Assembly (NCBI RefSeq): GCF_003443895.1 | Contig: NZ_QQOA01000005.1 | Location: 62,001-126,000 of the forward strand | Source of the DNA: Paraburkholderia phosphatilytica | GTDB lineage: Bacteria; Pseudomonadota; Gammaproteobacteria; Burkholderiales; Burkholderiaceae | DNA length: 64,000 nucleotides | Direction: 5' to 3' | Part shown: piece by piece, positions 56,506-64,000 of the stretch | Layout of the letters: each line of letters starts with the position of its first letter | Position numbering within the stretch: the first letter of the stretch is position 1 | The notes under the pieces: generated by a model | Seen by the model: only the letters and a program-made list of their open reading frames with translations | Databases searched by the model: none | Told to the model about the DNA's origin: nothing | Made by a program: the position numbers and the translations under genes

Positions 56506-57362
56506 TGTCCGAGGTTGCCGAGGGGCACGGGCGGCAACGGCGCGCGCTGATCGTCACCGCCGACGACTTTGGCCTGCATCAACGGGTGAACGAAGCCGTC
56601 GAGCGCGCGCACCGGCATGGCGTGCTGACCGCGGCGAGCCTGATGGTCGGCGCACCGGCCGCGGCCGATGCGGTCGAACGTGCCCGCGCGCTGCCGAAAC
56701 TGCGCGTCGGCCTGCATCTCGTGCTGGCGGACGGCGAAGCGCTGCTGCCGCGCCACGAGATTCCCGCGCTCGTCGATGGGGGCGGCCGCTTCGGCGACAA
56801 CATGGTTGCCGACGGTTTCCGCTTCTTCTTCCTGCCCCACGTGCGGCGGCAGCTCGCGCGCGAAATCCGCGCGCAGTTCGATGCCTTCGCGCGCACGGGC
56901 CTTGAGCTCGATCACGTCAATACGCACAAGCATTTCCATCTGCATCCCACGGTGCTGTCGATGGTCATCGACATCGGCCGCGACTACGGCATGCGCGCGA
57001 TGCGTCTGCCGAGCGAGCCGCGCGGGTCGGTGTGGCTGCAACCGTGGGTCGACCAGGTGCGCGCGCGGCTCGATCGCGCCGGCATCGCGCATAACGACTA
57101 CGTGGTTGGCATTGCCGATACCGGCCACATGAACGAAGCCGCATGGCTCGCGGCGCTGCAGGCGCTACCGCCGGGCGTCGGCGAGATCTACTGCCACCCG
57201 GCCACCGGAGCCGAGCCGCTGACGCCGGCGATGCGAACCTATCGTCACGACGAAGAGCTCGCAGCGCTGCTGTCGCCGCGCGTGGCCGCGGCAGTCTCGG
57301 CCGTGGCCGCGACTTGTGGCGGATTCGCCGACGTGTGCCACCACGGGGCACTCGCGGCATGA
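56505..57362 (+). CDS. hpnK: Hopanoid deacetylase HpnK
   Basis: A 285-residue YdjC-type deacetylase that removes the N-acetyl group added by HpnI to give glucosaminyl-bacteriohopanetetrol. The metal site is LIVTADDFGLHQRVN (Asp-Asp) with His in LDHVNTHKHFHLHP and EIYCHPA. It starts at ATG 56505 within the hpnJ stop (TGATG) and ends in an ATGA overlap with hpnL, so translation is coupled. Confidence 0.93.
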   Translation: MSEVAEGHGRQRRALIVTADDFGLHQRVNEAVERAHRHGVLTAASLMVGAPAAADAVERARALPKLRVGLHLVLADGEALLPRHEIPALVDGGGRFGDNMVADGFRFFFLPHVRRQLAREIRAQFDAFARTGLELDHVNTHKHFHLHPTVLSMVIDIGRDYGMRAMRLPSEPRGSVWLQPWVDQVRARLDRAGIAHNDYVVGIADTGHMNEAAWLAALQALPPGVGEIYCHPATGAEPLTPAMRTYRHDEELAALLSPRVAAAVSAVAATCGGFADVCHHGALAA

Positions 57363-58462
57363 TCGGCAAGTGGCTCCGCTGGGCTGGTCTGCCGGTTGGC
57401 ATCGGGATCCTGATCGTGCTGCTGCTGCGCGACGGGGTGTCCGACGTCGCCTCCGTGATCGGTCAGGCGGGCTTCGCGCTGCTGTGGCTGGTGCCGTTCC
57501 ACGCGCTGCCGCTGCTGCTCGATGCGCGCGCGTGGCAACTGCTGCTCGACGAGCGCGCGCCGCTGCCGTTCCTGTGGTGGATCGCCACCGTGCGCGAAGC
57601 GGTGAGCCGGCTCCTGCCGAGCGTCGGCGTGGGCGGGGAGCTGGTCGGCATCCGGCTCGCGCGCTGGCGTGTGCACGACGCGAGCGGCGTCAGCGCATCA
57701 GTGATCGTCGAGGTGCTCGTGACGATCGCAGTGCAGTATGCGTTCTCTGCGCTCGGCCTCGTGCTGATCGTCGCGGCTACCGCGCAGACCGGCGTGCTGA
57801 AGACGGTCGGGCTCGCGCTGTTGCTGTCGTTGCCGTTCCCGCTCATTGCATTCGCGCTGATCCGCCGCGGCGGCATCTTCCACGCGATCGAACGCTGGGC
57901 CGCGCATCTGCTCGGCGATACGCATCCGCTCCTTCAGGGCATCGACGGTAGGCGGCTCGATGCAGATATCGATGCGCTGATGCGACGCACCGGCCTCGTG
58001 TTTCGCGCGTTTCTTTGGCAACTGTCGGGCTATGTGATCGGCGCGGCGGAAACGTACTGGGCGCTCGAACTGCTCGGGCATCCAGTGTCGGTTGCCGGGG
58101 CGCTCGCGATCGAGGCGCTGACGCAGGCCGTGCGTCATGCCGCGTTCATCGTGCCCGCGGGTCTCGGTGTGCAGGAGGCGGCGGTGGTGCTGCTCGCGCA
58201 GCTGTTCGGCGTGGATCGCGAGGTCGCGCTGTCGCTCGCGCTCGTGAAGCGGATGCGCGAGGTGCTGTTCGGCGCGCTCGCGCTGGCGTCTTGGCAGGGC
58301 GCGGAGATGCTGCGCACGCGCTCGCTGGTGCGGCGCGGGGCCACCCATGTGCCGGCATCCGCGGTTCCGGTTTCAGCATTGCCGCAAACGCAGTCGCATA
58401 CCCACGCGCACACGCATGCGCGACGCGACGAAGCGGCCGTCGCGGATCGCGAGTCTCGCTGA
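57359..58462 (+). CDS. hpnL: Hopanoid-associated membrane protein HpnL
   Basis: A 367-residue inner-membrane protein with about 8 hydrophobic helices, of the family related to the lysyl-phosphatidylglycerol synthetase membrane region. REAVSRLLPSVGVGGELVGIRL near 85 and AFIVPAGLGVQEAAVVLLAQLFG near 260 are the family blocks. It is thought to move or flip hopanoid precursors. The C-terminal tail has a His-rich stretch (QSHTHAHTHARR) that may bind metal. Overlaps hpnK by 4 bases. Confidence 0.88.
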   Translation: MIGKWLRWAGLPVGIGILIVLLLRDGVSDVASVIGQAGFALLWLVPFHALPLLLDARAWQLLLDERAPLPFLWWIATVREAVSRLLPSVGVGGELVGIRLARWRVHDASGVSASVIVEVLVTIAVQYAFSALGLVLIVAATAQTGVLKTVGLALLLSLPFPLIAFALIRRGGIFHAIERWAAHLLGDTHPLLQGIDGRRLDADIDALMRRTGLVFRAFLWQLSGYVIGAAETYWALELLGHPVSVAGALAIEALTQAVRHAAFIVPAGLGVQEAAVVLLAQLFGVDREVALSLALVKRMREVLFGALALASWQGAEMLRTRSLVRRGATHVPASAVPVSALPQTQSHTHAHTHARRDEAAVADRESR

Positions 58463-58675
58463 GCGCAAAGCGCTGCCTTAGCCCGCAATTCTCCCTCTCG
58501 TTTGTCAAAACTTGTCTGAACGATGCGTGCTGCATAGTTCGGAAACCTATTTAATACCGCTCCGATATTTCACGGTTCGACGTCGCCCGAGCATCACGAG
58601 GACAGGACAAAGCTCGTGCCGTCACCGGCAATTTCCCCGGGTCGGCGCTTCTTTTTTCTTTGACTTCGTGGAGGT

Positions 58676-59077
58676 ATGGCAACGGTGGCGATCTACTACA
58701 CGATCGTCGACGGCGATCCGATTTCGAGCGGCGGAATACGTCCAAGAGCATGACGATCTGATCGAAGACGCGGACGGCCAGATGTGTGCGATGGCCTGTC
58801 TGGGAGACAAGGCATTTTGTGAGGCCTGCCAGTCTTGGGGAGAAATCATCGGTAAGTCCGGTATGCCCGACTACCTGCGGATGGGGGCGATCTGAGAGGC
58901 GGGCGGCTGCAGGCGGTCAGCGGCGACGGCGTGCTCTGCAAATACAGGCCGACGCCCGTGCTGATTCCGCAGTACGCGGTACACGATCAGCTTGAAGATA
59001 CCGAGGAAGAGGGGGTGAAAGCGTGCTGTCTGTCCATTGCGACCAACGCTTTCGTTAAAAGTAGTCAACGAACATAG
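58676..59077 (+). pseudogene. Frameshifted PAAR-domain protein
   Basis: Pieces of a PAAR tip protein of a type VI secretion system lie in two frames. Frame 1 gives MATVAIYYTIVDGDPISSGG (58676 on) and then shifts near 58735. The next frame gives YVQEHDDLIEDADGQMCAMACLGDKAFCEACQSWGEIIG and stops at 58895. The first frame resumes with GRLQAVSGDGVLCKYRPTPV from 58901 to a stop at 59077. In order these match intact Burkholderia PAAR proteins (GDP-SSGG, C-GDKA-C-AC, GD-VLC), so at least two indels have broken the gene. Confidence 0.6.
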
Positions 59078-59276
59078 GGCGCAGTTGACGCCGAAATCCG
59101 ATGCGACGACCGTCACGGTGCATGTCGACGACGCGGCGCGTTTGCGGGAGATTCGGCAACTGGTGCGCGCGAACAATCGGTCGACTCTGGACGAGAACTT
59201 CGTGATTTGCCAGATCTATATGGAATCGCAATTCGACGTGAACGCGAAGGCGGCCCGTAGTTCGGCCAAGGGATGC
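59037..59276 (+). pseudogene. Truncated lysozyme-like (SLT) transglycosylase fragment
   Basis: The frame after the PAAR remnant reads ...LREIRQLVRANNRSTLDENFVICQIYMES then QFDVNAKAARSSAKG. This is the start of an SLT/lysozyme-like domain, with the catalytic-type Glu in IYMES and the beginning of the GSSAKGL(M)Q motif. It breaks off exactly where the TetR gene begins (59277). The PAAR piece and this piece were probably one T6SS effector with a cell-wall-cutting domain. Confidence 0.55.
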
Positions 59277-59945
59277 CTACCCCCCCGGCGCCACCAGCAC
59301 CGCCCTCAAAACCGTATCCTTGATCACCTCGCGCCAGTGCGCGAGGGCCGCCTTGTCCATCAGCGATTCGCCGAGAAACGCGCCCAGCGTGTACTGGTTC
59401 GCGTTATAGAAGTACCCGAGCGACGCGATCATGATGTACACGTCGCGTGGGTCCGCCTCCGCGCGGAAAATGCCTTGCGCCTTGCCTGCATCGAGTACGC
59501 GCTGCACCACCGAAATCGCGTACCCGGAAATCTCCTTCAGCTTCGACGACTTCTTCGAGTGCTTGCCCTGATGCAGGTTTTCGCTGGAGAGCAGCGTGAC
59601 GAATTCCGGATGGTCGAGGTAATACGTCCAGACGAATTCGACCATCTGCGCGAGGCCGCGCGCCGGGTCGTCGAGGTCGAGATCGAGGCGGCTTTCAGCC
59701 TCGTTGAACTGCGTGTAAATCGTCTCCAGCACTTCGATGAAGAGCTGTTCCTTGCTGCCGAAGTAGTAGTAGATCATCCGGTCGTGCGATCGCGCGGCCT
59801 TCGAGATGCTCTCGATCCGGCCGCTCGCATAGCCCTGTTTCGCGAACACCTTGATGGCAGCCTTCAGGAGCTTGGCGCGCGTGTCCTGCGCCTGCTTCGC
59901 GCGAATGCCGAGCGCACCGGGTTTGCGGGCGGCAGGGGTACTCAT
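59277..59945 (-). CDS. TetR family transcriptional regulator
   Basis: A 222-residue regulator. The helix-turn-helix covers about residues 18-62: DTRAKLLKAAIKVFAKQGYASGRIESIS and DRMIYYYFGSKEQLFIEV. The C-terminal ligand domain (TetR_C-type, FVWTYYLDHPEFVTLL) is helical. ATG 59945 follows AGAGGCC. It stands between the pseudogene debris and the ferredoxin reductase gene; the target is unknown, possibly the downstream or divergent redox genes. Confidence 0.88.
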   Translation of the reverse strand: MSTPAARKPGALGIRAKQAQDTRAKLLKAAIKVFAKQGYASGRIESISKAARSHDRMIYYYFGSKEQLFIEVLETIYTQFNEAESRLDLDLDDPARGLAQMVEFVWTYYLDHPEFVTLLSSENLHQGKHSKKSSKLKEISGYAISVVQRVLDAGKAQGIFRAEADPRDVYIMIASLGYFYNANQYTLGAFLGESLMDKAALAHWREVIKDTVLRAVLVAPGG

Positions 59946-60080
59946 GATCGGCCTCTGTTCTTCGGTAGGGTGGTGAAGCGTGCTGTCCGGTGTGCATTGA
60001 AGCAGACTGCGATGCGCGCCACGCAAACCACATGCGGCGCGCCGCCATCATAGCGTTTCCGGCGTGCTACCCGTCACGCG

Positions 60081-61172
60081 TCAATCAAACACTGGCGTCT
60101 CGACGTCCAGCACCTTGTGCAGCTTCGTGCTCGTCGTCGTGTACTGCATGTGGATCTTGCGGTCCGGGAAGATGTAGGGCGCCGCGCCGAACGCCGCGAG
60201 CGCCGCTTCGTGAAAGCCCGACAGAATCAGCTTCTTCTTGCCCGGATACGTATTGATGTCGCCCACCGCGAAAATGCCCGGCACGTTGGTCTCGAACTTC
60301 CCGGTGTCCACGCCGATCTGGCGGCGCTCGATCTCGAGCCCCCAGCTTGCGATCGGCCCCAGCTGCGGAGACAGCCCGAAAAACACCAGCAGATGATCGA
60401 GTTCGAGCGTGCGCGTGACGCCATCGCCGCCCGTCACCTTGATGCGATGCAGTGCGTCGCCGCGATCCTCGAAGCCGTTCACCTGGCCCGTCATGAATTG
60501 CATCCGCATCCCGTCGCACAGCGCGCGCATCTTTGCGACCGACGCCGGTGCCGCGCGGAATTCGTCGCGCCGATGCACCAGCACGACACTTTGCGCGACG
60601 TCGACGAGATTTAACGCCCAGTCGAGCGCGGAGTCGCCGCCGCCGCAGATCACGATGTCCTTGTCGCGAAAGAGTTCCGGGTCGCGCACCCGGTAGAACA
60701 GCTGCCGCCCGTGATGTTTATCGATGCCGCTCACCTTCAGCGTGCGGGGCTGGAACGAGCCCACGCCTGCCGCGATGAAGATCGTCTTCGTGAGGAACTC
60801 GGTGCCTTTGCTGGTGCGCACGAAGAAGCGTCCGTCGTCGAGCCGCTCGACGATCTGCACTTCCTGGCCCAGGTGGAACGTTGCGCCGAATGGCTCGATC
60901 TGCTGCATCAGGTTGTCGGCGAGCTGCTGGCCGGTGCACATCGGCACCGCGGGAATGTCGTAGATCGGTTTGTCCGGATACAGCTCGACGCACTGGCCGC
61001 CAACCGCCGGCAGCGAATCGATCACATGCGCGTGAATTTCAAGCAGGCCCAGTTCGAACACCTGGAACAGGCCGACCGGCCCTGCACCGACGATCAATGC
61101 GTCGGTCTCGATGGGCGTTGGCGGTTCGGCATGCGTGGCGTGCTGGACGGGATGGTCGACGACCTCGTTCAT
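60081..61172 (-). CDS. Ferredoxin-NADP+ reductase, thioredoxin-reductase-like type
   Basis: A 363-residue flavoprotein. The FAD motif GAGPVGLFQ begins at 29 and the NADP motif [14 protein letters not shown] lies in the middle; [29 protein letters not shown] near the end closes the FAD site. It lacks the CxxC disulfide of thioredoxin reductase, as expected for the type found in many bacteria. It passes electrons between NADPH and ferredoxin. GAGGAG precedes the ATG. It lies 97 bases downstream of fdxA in the same direction. Confidence 0.9.
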   Translation of the reverse strand: MNEVVDHPVQHATHAEPPTPIETDALIVGAGPVGLFQVFELGLLEIHAHVIDSLPAVGGQCVELYPDKPIYDIPAVPMCTGQQLADNLMQQIEPFGATFHLGQEVQIVERLDDGRFFVRTSKGTEFLTKTIFIAAGVGSFQPRTLKVSGIDKHHGRQLFYRVRDPELFRDKDIVICGGGDSALDWALNLVDVAQSVVLVHRRDEFRAAPASVAKMRALCDGMRMQFMTGQVNGFEDRGDALHRIKVTGGDGVTRTLELDHLLVFFGLSPQLGPIASWGLEIERRQIGVDTGKFETNVPGIFAVGDINTYPGKKKLILSGFHEAALAAFGAAPYIFPDRKIHMQYTTTSTKLHKVLDVETPVFD

Positions 61173-61269
61173 CTGTTGACTCCTCAAGTGGGTAGACCGA
61201 ACGGTGGACTGCAAAACCTCACGACGTGCTGCAAACTCATGGCATGGACTCCAGTGGCCCTGTGGTCCC

Positions 61270-61602
61270 TCAACCCGCGCTGCGCGCGAGCATCGCGAGC
61301 TTGCCGGATTCATTTTTCCATTCGTCGGCGTCGGGCAGCGGATTCTCCCGCCGCGTGAGCACCGGAAATACGGTTGCGAGCTCGGCATTGAGCGCGACGA
61401 ATTCGCGCTGTGCGTCAGGGACGTCGTCTTCGGCACAGATTGCGTTGACGGGGCACTCGGGAATACAGACGGCGCAGTCGATGCACTCGTCCGGGTCGAT
61501 CACCAGCATGTTCGGACCTGCATGGAAGCAGTCGACAGGGCAGACCTCGACGCAGTCGGTATAGCGGCAGCGGATGCAGGCTTGGGTTACGACGTGAGTC
61601 AC
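61270..61602 (-). CDS. fdxA: 7Fe ferredoxin
   Basis: A 110-residue FdxA-type ferredoxin with one 3Fe-4S and one 4Fe-4S cluster. Cysteines at 9, 12, 17, 21, 25, 40, 43, 46 and 50 reproduce Azotobacter ferredoxin I shifted by one. The start is GTG 61602, since AAGGAG lies 8 bases upstream; ATG 61626 is less likely. It is upstream of the reductase gene, and the two probably work as a pair. Confidence 0.93.
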   Translation of the reverse strand: MTHVVTQACIRCRYTDCVEVCPVDCFHAGPNMLVIDPDECIDCAVCIPECPVNAICAEDDVPDAQREFVALNAELATVFPVLTRRENPLPDADEWKNESGKLAMLARSAG

Positions 61603-61933
61603 GGCGACACTCCTTTCACAGGGCATCGCGGCGCGCGATCAGAACGCGGAAATGGCGCGCCGCAACATGACGGTCTACACGCGCATCGCACCGCATGGCG
61701 CCTGCAGCCGCGATAAAAACGACTGGACAAAGCAGGGTGTGGGCGTTGCGCAGTCTATTTTGATCGAGTATGGTTCACTCATGTTTGGTGTAGCAGATAC
61801 TACACGAACGGTAAGTGACCGCAACATTTTCAAAATTGAAAACCGGCGGGTTGTCGAGAAAGTACCTTCAAAAATGGGCTTTCCCGCGAGCCGGAGCAAG
61901 ACCGGAAGCGATGTCGTTGTCAGGAACCCCACC
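61603..61933. other. 331-base divergent intergenic region
   Basis: It separates fdxA (minus) from the Hnr-like gene (plus) and contains the palindrome at 61788-61805. AT content rises between 61750 and 61830. In-frame codons of the Hnr-like gene extend back to 61652, but the ribosome-binding site at 61922 argues they are not translated. Confidence 0.45.
61788..61805. promoter_or_regulatory. Palindromic operator candidate
   Basis: GTGTAG-CAGATA-CTACAC is a perfect 6-6-6 palindrome 128 bases before the 6-hydroxynicotinate-reductase-like gene, in an AT-richer stretch. It looks like a GntR-type (FCD/VanR) operator; the regulator is not in the window. Confidence 0.55.
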
Positions 61934-63592
61934 ATGACGGAACATACGAAGGTCGATTTTGGTGCAGACGGCGTTGATGGCGAAACGGCCTCGACGCCGG
62001 GCCCGACCGTGCTCGAAAAGTCGGCGCCGCGCAGCGACCGGATGGCCGCGAACAAGATCGAGTGCAATGCGTGTCCAGTGCTGTGCCAGATCTCCGCGGG
62101 CCGCACCGGCGCGTGCGACCGCTACGCGAATGCGGATGGCCGGCTGATCCGCGTGGATCCGGTGCTGTTCATTTCGCGCGAGCGGCTGGAGAGCGGTTCC
62201 GCGACCGCGGCGATCGCGGCGCCGGCAGCGTTGATGGACGCGAACGAACCGTTCGATACGTCGCGGCTGCCAACGTCCAGCGGCGCGAACGCAAACGACA
62301 TCGCGGATCGACGCACGGACGACGCACTCTTCGTCACCGGCGTCGGCGCATCGTCCACCTATCCCGACTACAAGCCCGCGCCGTTCATCGTGTCGTCGAA
62401 GCAGAACGGCGTCGACATGGTGACGGTCGTAACCGAAGGCATCTTCAGCTACTGCAGCTTCAAGGTGAAGATCGACACCGACCGCTTTCTCGGGCCGGAG
62501 CAGGCGAACGTGCGCTGCAAGGGCGAGATCGTCGGGCACGTGACCACCGCCGAATACGGCTCGCAGATGCTGAGCCTCGGCGGCGTGCATCATCTGACGG
62601 GCGGCAGCAAGAAAGAAGGGCGCGTGACCTGCGACATGATGCAGGCGCTCGGCAACAAGGACGCGGTGGAATTCACGATCGACGGCGGCGCGAATCTCGT
62701 GATCCGCGCGGGCGCGGCGCCGATTGTCGATGGCGTCGAAGAGCAGCGCATGCGCGTCGGCTGCGGCTCCGCGACGATCGGCATCTTCGCGAAGCAGTGG
62801 TTCGGCCACGTGGACGAAGTGGTCGTCGTCGACGATCACATCACCGGCGTGCTGACCGAACACCAGGCCGGCCGCTGTCTCGGCATGCTGGATTCGGGCC
62901 TGAAGATTCGCGGCCGCAAGTCCACGCCGGGCCGCTATTTTCAGGTGGCGAATCCAGGCACCGGCTGGGGCGGCACCGACATTCAGGACCCGCTCGCGAT
63001 CGTCGAAGGCTTCGATGCCAGCAAGGCGCGGCCGGGCATGCGCATCCTGATGGTGTCGACGACGGGCGAGCACGCGCAATGGTACGAGCTCGATCGCGAT
63101 CTCGTGCCGCGGGTGGCCGACATGCCCGATGCGGTACGTCGCACGGTCGAGCGGATCGGCGAGAACTGCGAGCCGTCGCTGGCTACGGTGCTGTTTATCG
63201 GCGGCGCGGGCGGCAGCCTGCGCGCGGGCGCTACCGAAAACCCGGTGCTGCTCACCCGCGCGATCAAGCAGCAGCTCGTCAATGTGACCTGCGGCGGCGC
63301 GCCGGCCTACGTGTGGCCAGGCGGCGGCATCACGATCATGGTGGATGTCGCGCGGATGCCCGACGGCTCGTTCGGCACGGTGCCGACGCCCGCGATCGTC
63401 GCGCCGATCGAATTCACGATGCGTTACGACGCGTACCGCGATCTCGGCGGCCATCTCGACGCGGTGCGTCCGCTTGCTGAGGTGCTCGCGCATGGTCCAA
63501 CGCATACCGAGGGCGCGCCGCTCGAACGCCGCACGGTAGCACGTCATCCCGACAACCCGTGGCCGCCCGCCGTGCCGCCGATGCTCGGATGA
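61934..63592 (+). CDS. 6-Hydroxynicotinate reductase-like Fe-S protein
   Basis: A 552-residue protein. KIECNACPVLCQISAGRTGACDRY near residue 40 is a four-Cys iron-sulfur motif. The remainder has Gly-rich segments such as RVGCGSATIGIFAKQWFGHVDEVVVVDDH and GTGWGGTDIQDP that match proteins annotated as 6-hydroxynicotinate reductase (Hnr). That enzyme uses reduced ferredoxin in anaerobic nicotinate breakdown; in aerobic Burkholderia the real role is unclear. ATG 61934 has AGGAA 7 bases upstream. It overlaps the next gene by 4 bases. The ferredoxin and reductase genes next door could supply electrons. Confidence 0.65.
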   Translation: MTEHTKVDFGADGVDGETASTPGPTVLEKSAPRSDRMAANKIECNACPVLCQISAGRTGACDRYANADGRLIRVDPVLFISRERLESGSATAAIAAPAALMDANEPFDTSRLPTSSGANANDIADRRTDDALFVTGVGASSTYPDYKPAPFIVSSKQNGVDMVTVVTEGIFSYCSFKVKIDTDRFLGPEQANVRCKGEIVGHVTTAEYGSQMLSLGGVHHLTGGSKKEGRVTCDMMQALGNKDAVEFTIDGGANLVIRAGAAPIVDGVEEQRMRVGCGSATIGIFAKQWFGHVDEVVVVDDHITGVLTEHQAGRCLGMLDSGLKIRGRKSTPGRYFQVANPGTGWGGTDIQDPLAIVEGFDASKARPGMRILMVSTTGEHAQWYELDRDLVPRVADMPDAVRRTVERIGENCEPSLATVLFIGGAGGSLRAGATENPVLLTRAIKQQLVNVTCGGAPAYVWPGGGITIMVDVARMPDGSFGTVPTPAIVAPIEFTMRYDAYRDLGGHLDAVRPLAEVLAHGPTHTEGAPLERRTVARHPDNPWPPAVPPMLG

Positions 63593-64000
63593 TCGCGATG
63601 AGCGCGCAACGTCTTCGCTACGACGATGGCCGCTGGCATCTGCAGCACGGTCCGATCGATCTGATCATCGGCGCCGATGGCACTGCTGCGGCCGTGCAGG
63701 CCGCGCATGAAGCGTGCTGGGCGCGCTTCGCCGGCGTGCTCGACGAACTGGTGCGCGAACTCGCGCTGCTGCGCGAGCCGGTGCCGCACGACGCGCAACG
63801 CAGCGACTGTCCATGCAAAGGCCCGATCGCGCGCCGGATGTGGCTGGCGTGTCACGCGCATCGCGAGCGTTTCATCACGCCGATGGCCGCGGTCGCAGGC
63901 AGCGTCGCGGACGAACTGATCGGCGCGTACGCGCGCGAAGGCATCGCGCGCGCGTACATCAACAATGGCGGCGACATCGCGTTTCATCTAAGTACGGGAC
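63589..64000 (+). CDS. UPF0280 family protein, ApbE-like, cut by the window edge
   Basis: The first 137 codons of a UPF0280 protein. RLRYDDGRWHLQHGPIDLIIGADG, the stretch SDCPCKGPIARRMWLACHAHRERFITPMAAVAGSVAD (in part) and YINNGGDIAFHL match the family, which shares the ApbE flavin-transferase fold (the AGSVAD and NNGGDIA segments correspond to ApbE AG--AD and NNGG---). It starts in an ATGA overlap with the Hnr-like gene; ATG 63598 is a second candidate. It may flavinylate or serve the Hnr-like protein. Confidence 0.8.
   Translation, partial: MIAMSAQRLRYDDGRWHLQHGPIDLIIGADGTAAAVQAAHEACWARFAGVLDELVRELALLREPVPHDAQRSDCPCKGPIARRMWLACHAHRERFITPMAAVAGSVADELIGAYAREGIARAYINNGGDIAFHLSTG

Overview
The window is high-GC chromosomal DNA from a beta-proteobacterium of the Burkholderiaceae, most likely Paraburkholderia, Caballeronia or Burkholderia. 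The evidence is a 2,2-dialkylglycine decarboxylase that matches the Burkholderia cepacia enzyme in length and active-site positions, a hopanoid-modifying hpnI-J-K-L set, a complete five-step hut operon, and the gene style (many ATGA overlaps, strong AAGGAG ribosome-binding sites). I see no rRNA, complete tRNA, CRISPR array, insertion sequence or integrase. The only signs of broken mobile or weapon-type DNA are a HipA-like C-terminal fragment and a decayed PAAR/lysozyme-like gene.

Layout. 0-7.3 kb: end of argP, a Cys-rich hypothetical gene, then an overlapping minus-strand set (sigma-54 activator, DUF917 protein, hydantoin/Asp-Glu racemase) that looks like a hydantoin-type utilisation unit; a DUF2322 gene and a MmyB-type XRE regulator converge on a 13-bp minisatellite. 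7.3-16 kb: a candidate sRNA with a strong terminator, an FAD amine oxidase-like protein, a cupin, an aldehyde dehydrogenase, an MFS carrier, a two-PRC-barrel lipoprotein and an NCS2 purine permease. 16.3-24.9 kb: hutH-C-U-D-I-F-G behind three HutC operators, turning histidine into glutamate plus formate by the HutF/HutG route. 25-32 kb: regulators, a MocR-type aminotransferase, and a secreted transglutaminase-like protein that overlaps an AraC gene. 32.3-34.6 kb: dgdA and dgdR, divergent around a perfect palindrome.

34.6-44.0 kb is the most interesting part. It holds an MFS carrier, a LigB-type extradiol dioxygenase, an exported TolB-like beta-propeller, an outer-membrane protein, a porin, an AraC/cupin regulator and an exported lactonase-like beta-propeller. 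Four separate promoters here (three on +, one on -) share a 38-bp box made of two half-sites 20 bp apart, with the -10 hexamer at an identical distance in all four. I read this as a self-contained, AraC-controlled uptake and degradation system for an aromatic or lactone compound, apparently working from the outer membrane inward.

44-53 kb: an exported branched-chain amino acid/amide binding protein, pdxY, glgA and glgC, an exported alpha/beta hydrolase, and a luciferase-like flavin oxidoreductase. 53.5-58.5 kb: hpnI, hpnJ, hpnK and hpnL, which modify the bacteriohopanetetrol head group. 58.7-64 kb: PAAR/transglycosylase remnants, a TetR regulator, ferredoxin-NADP reductase and a 7Fe ferredoxin, then a 6-hydroxynicotinate-reductase-like Fe-S protein overlapping a UPF0280 (ApbE-like) gene that runs off the right edge.
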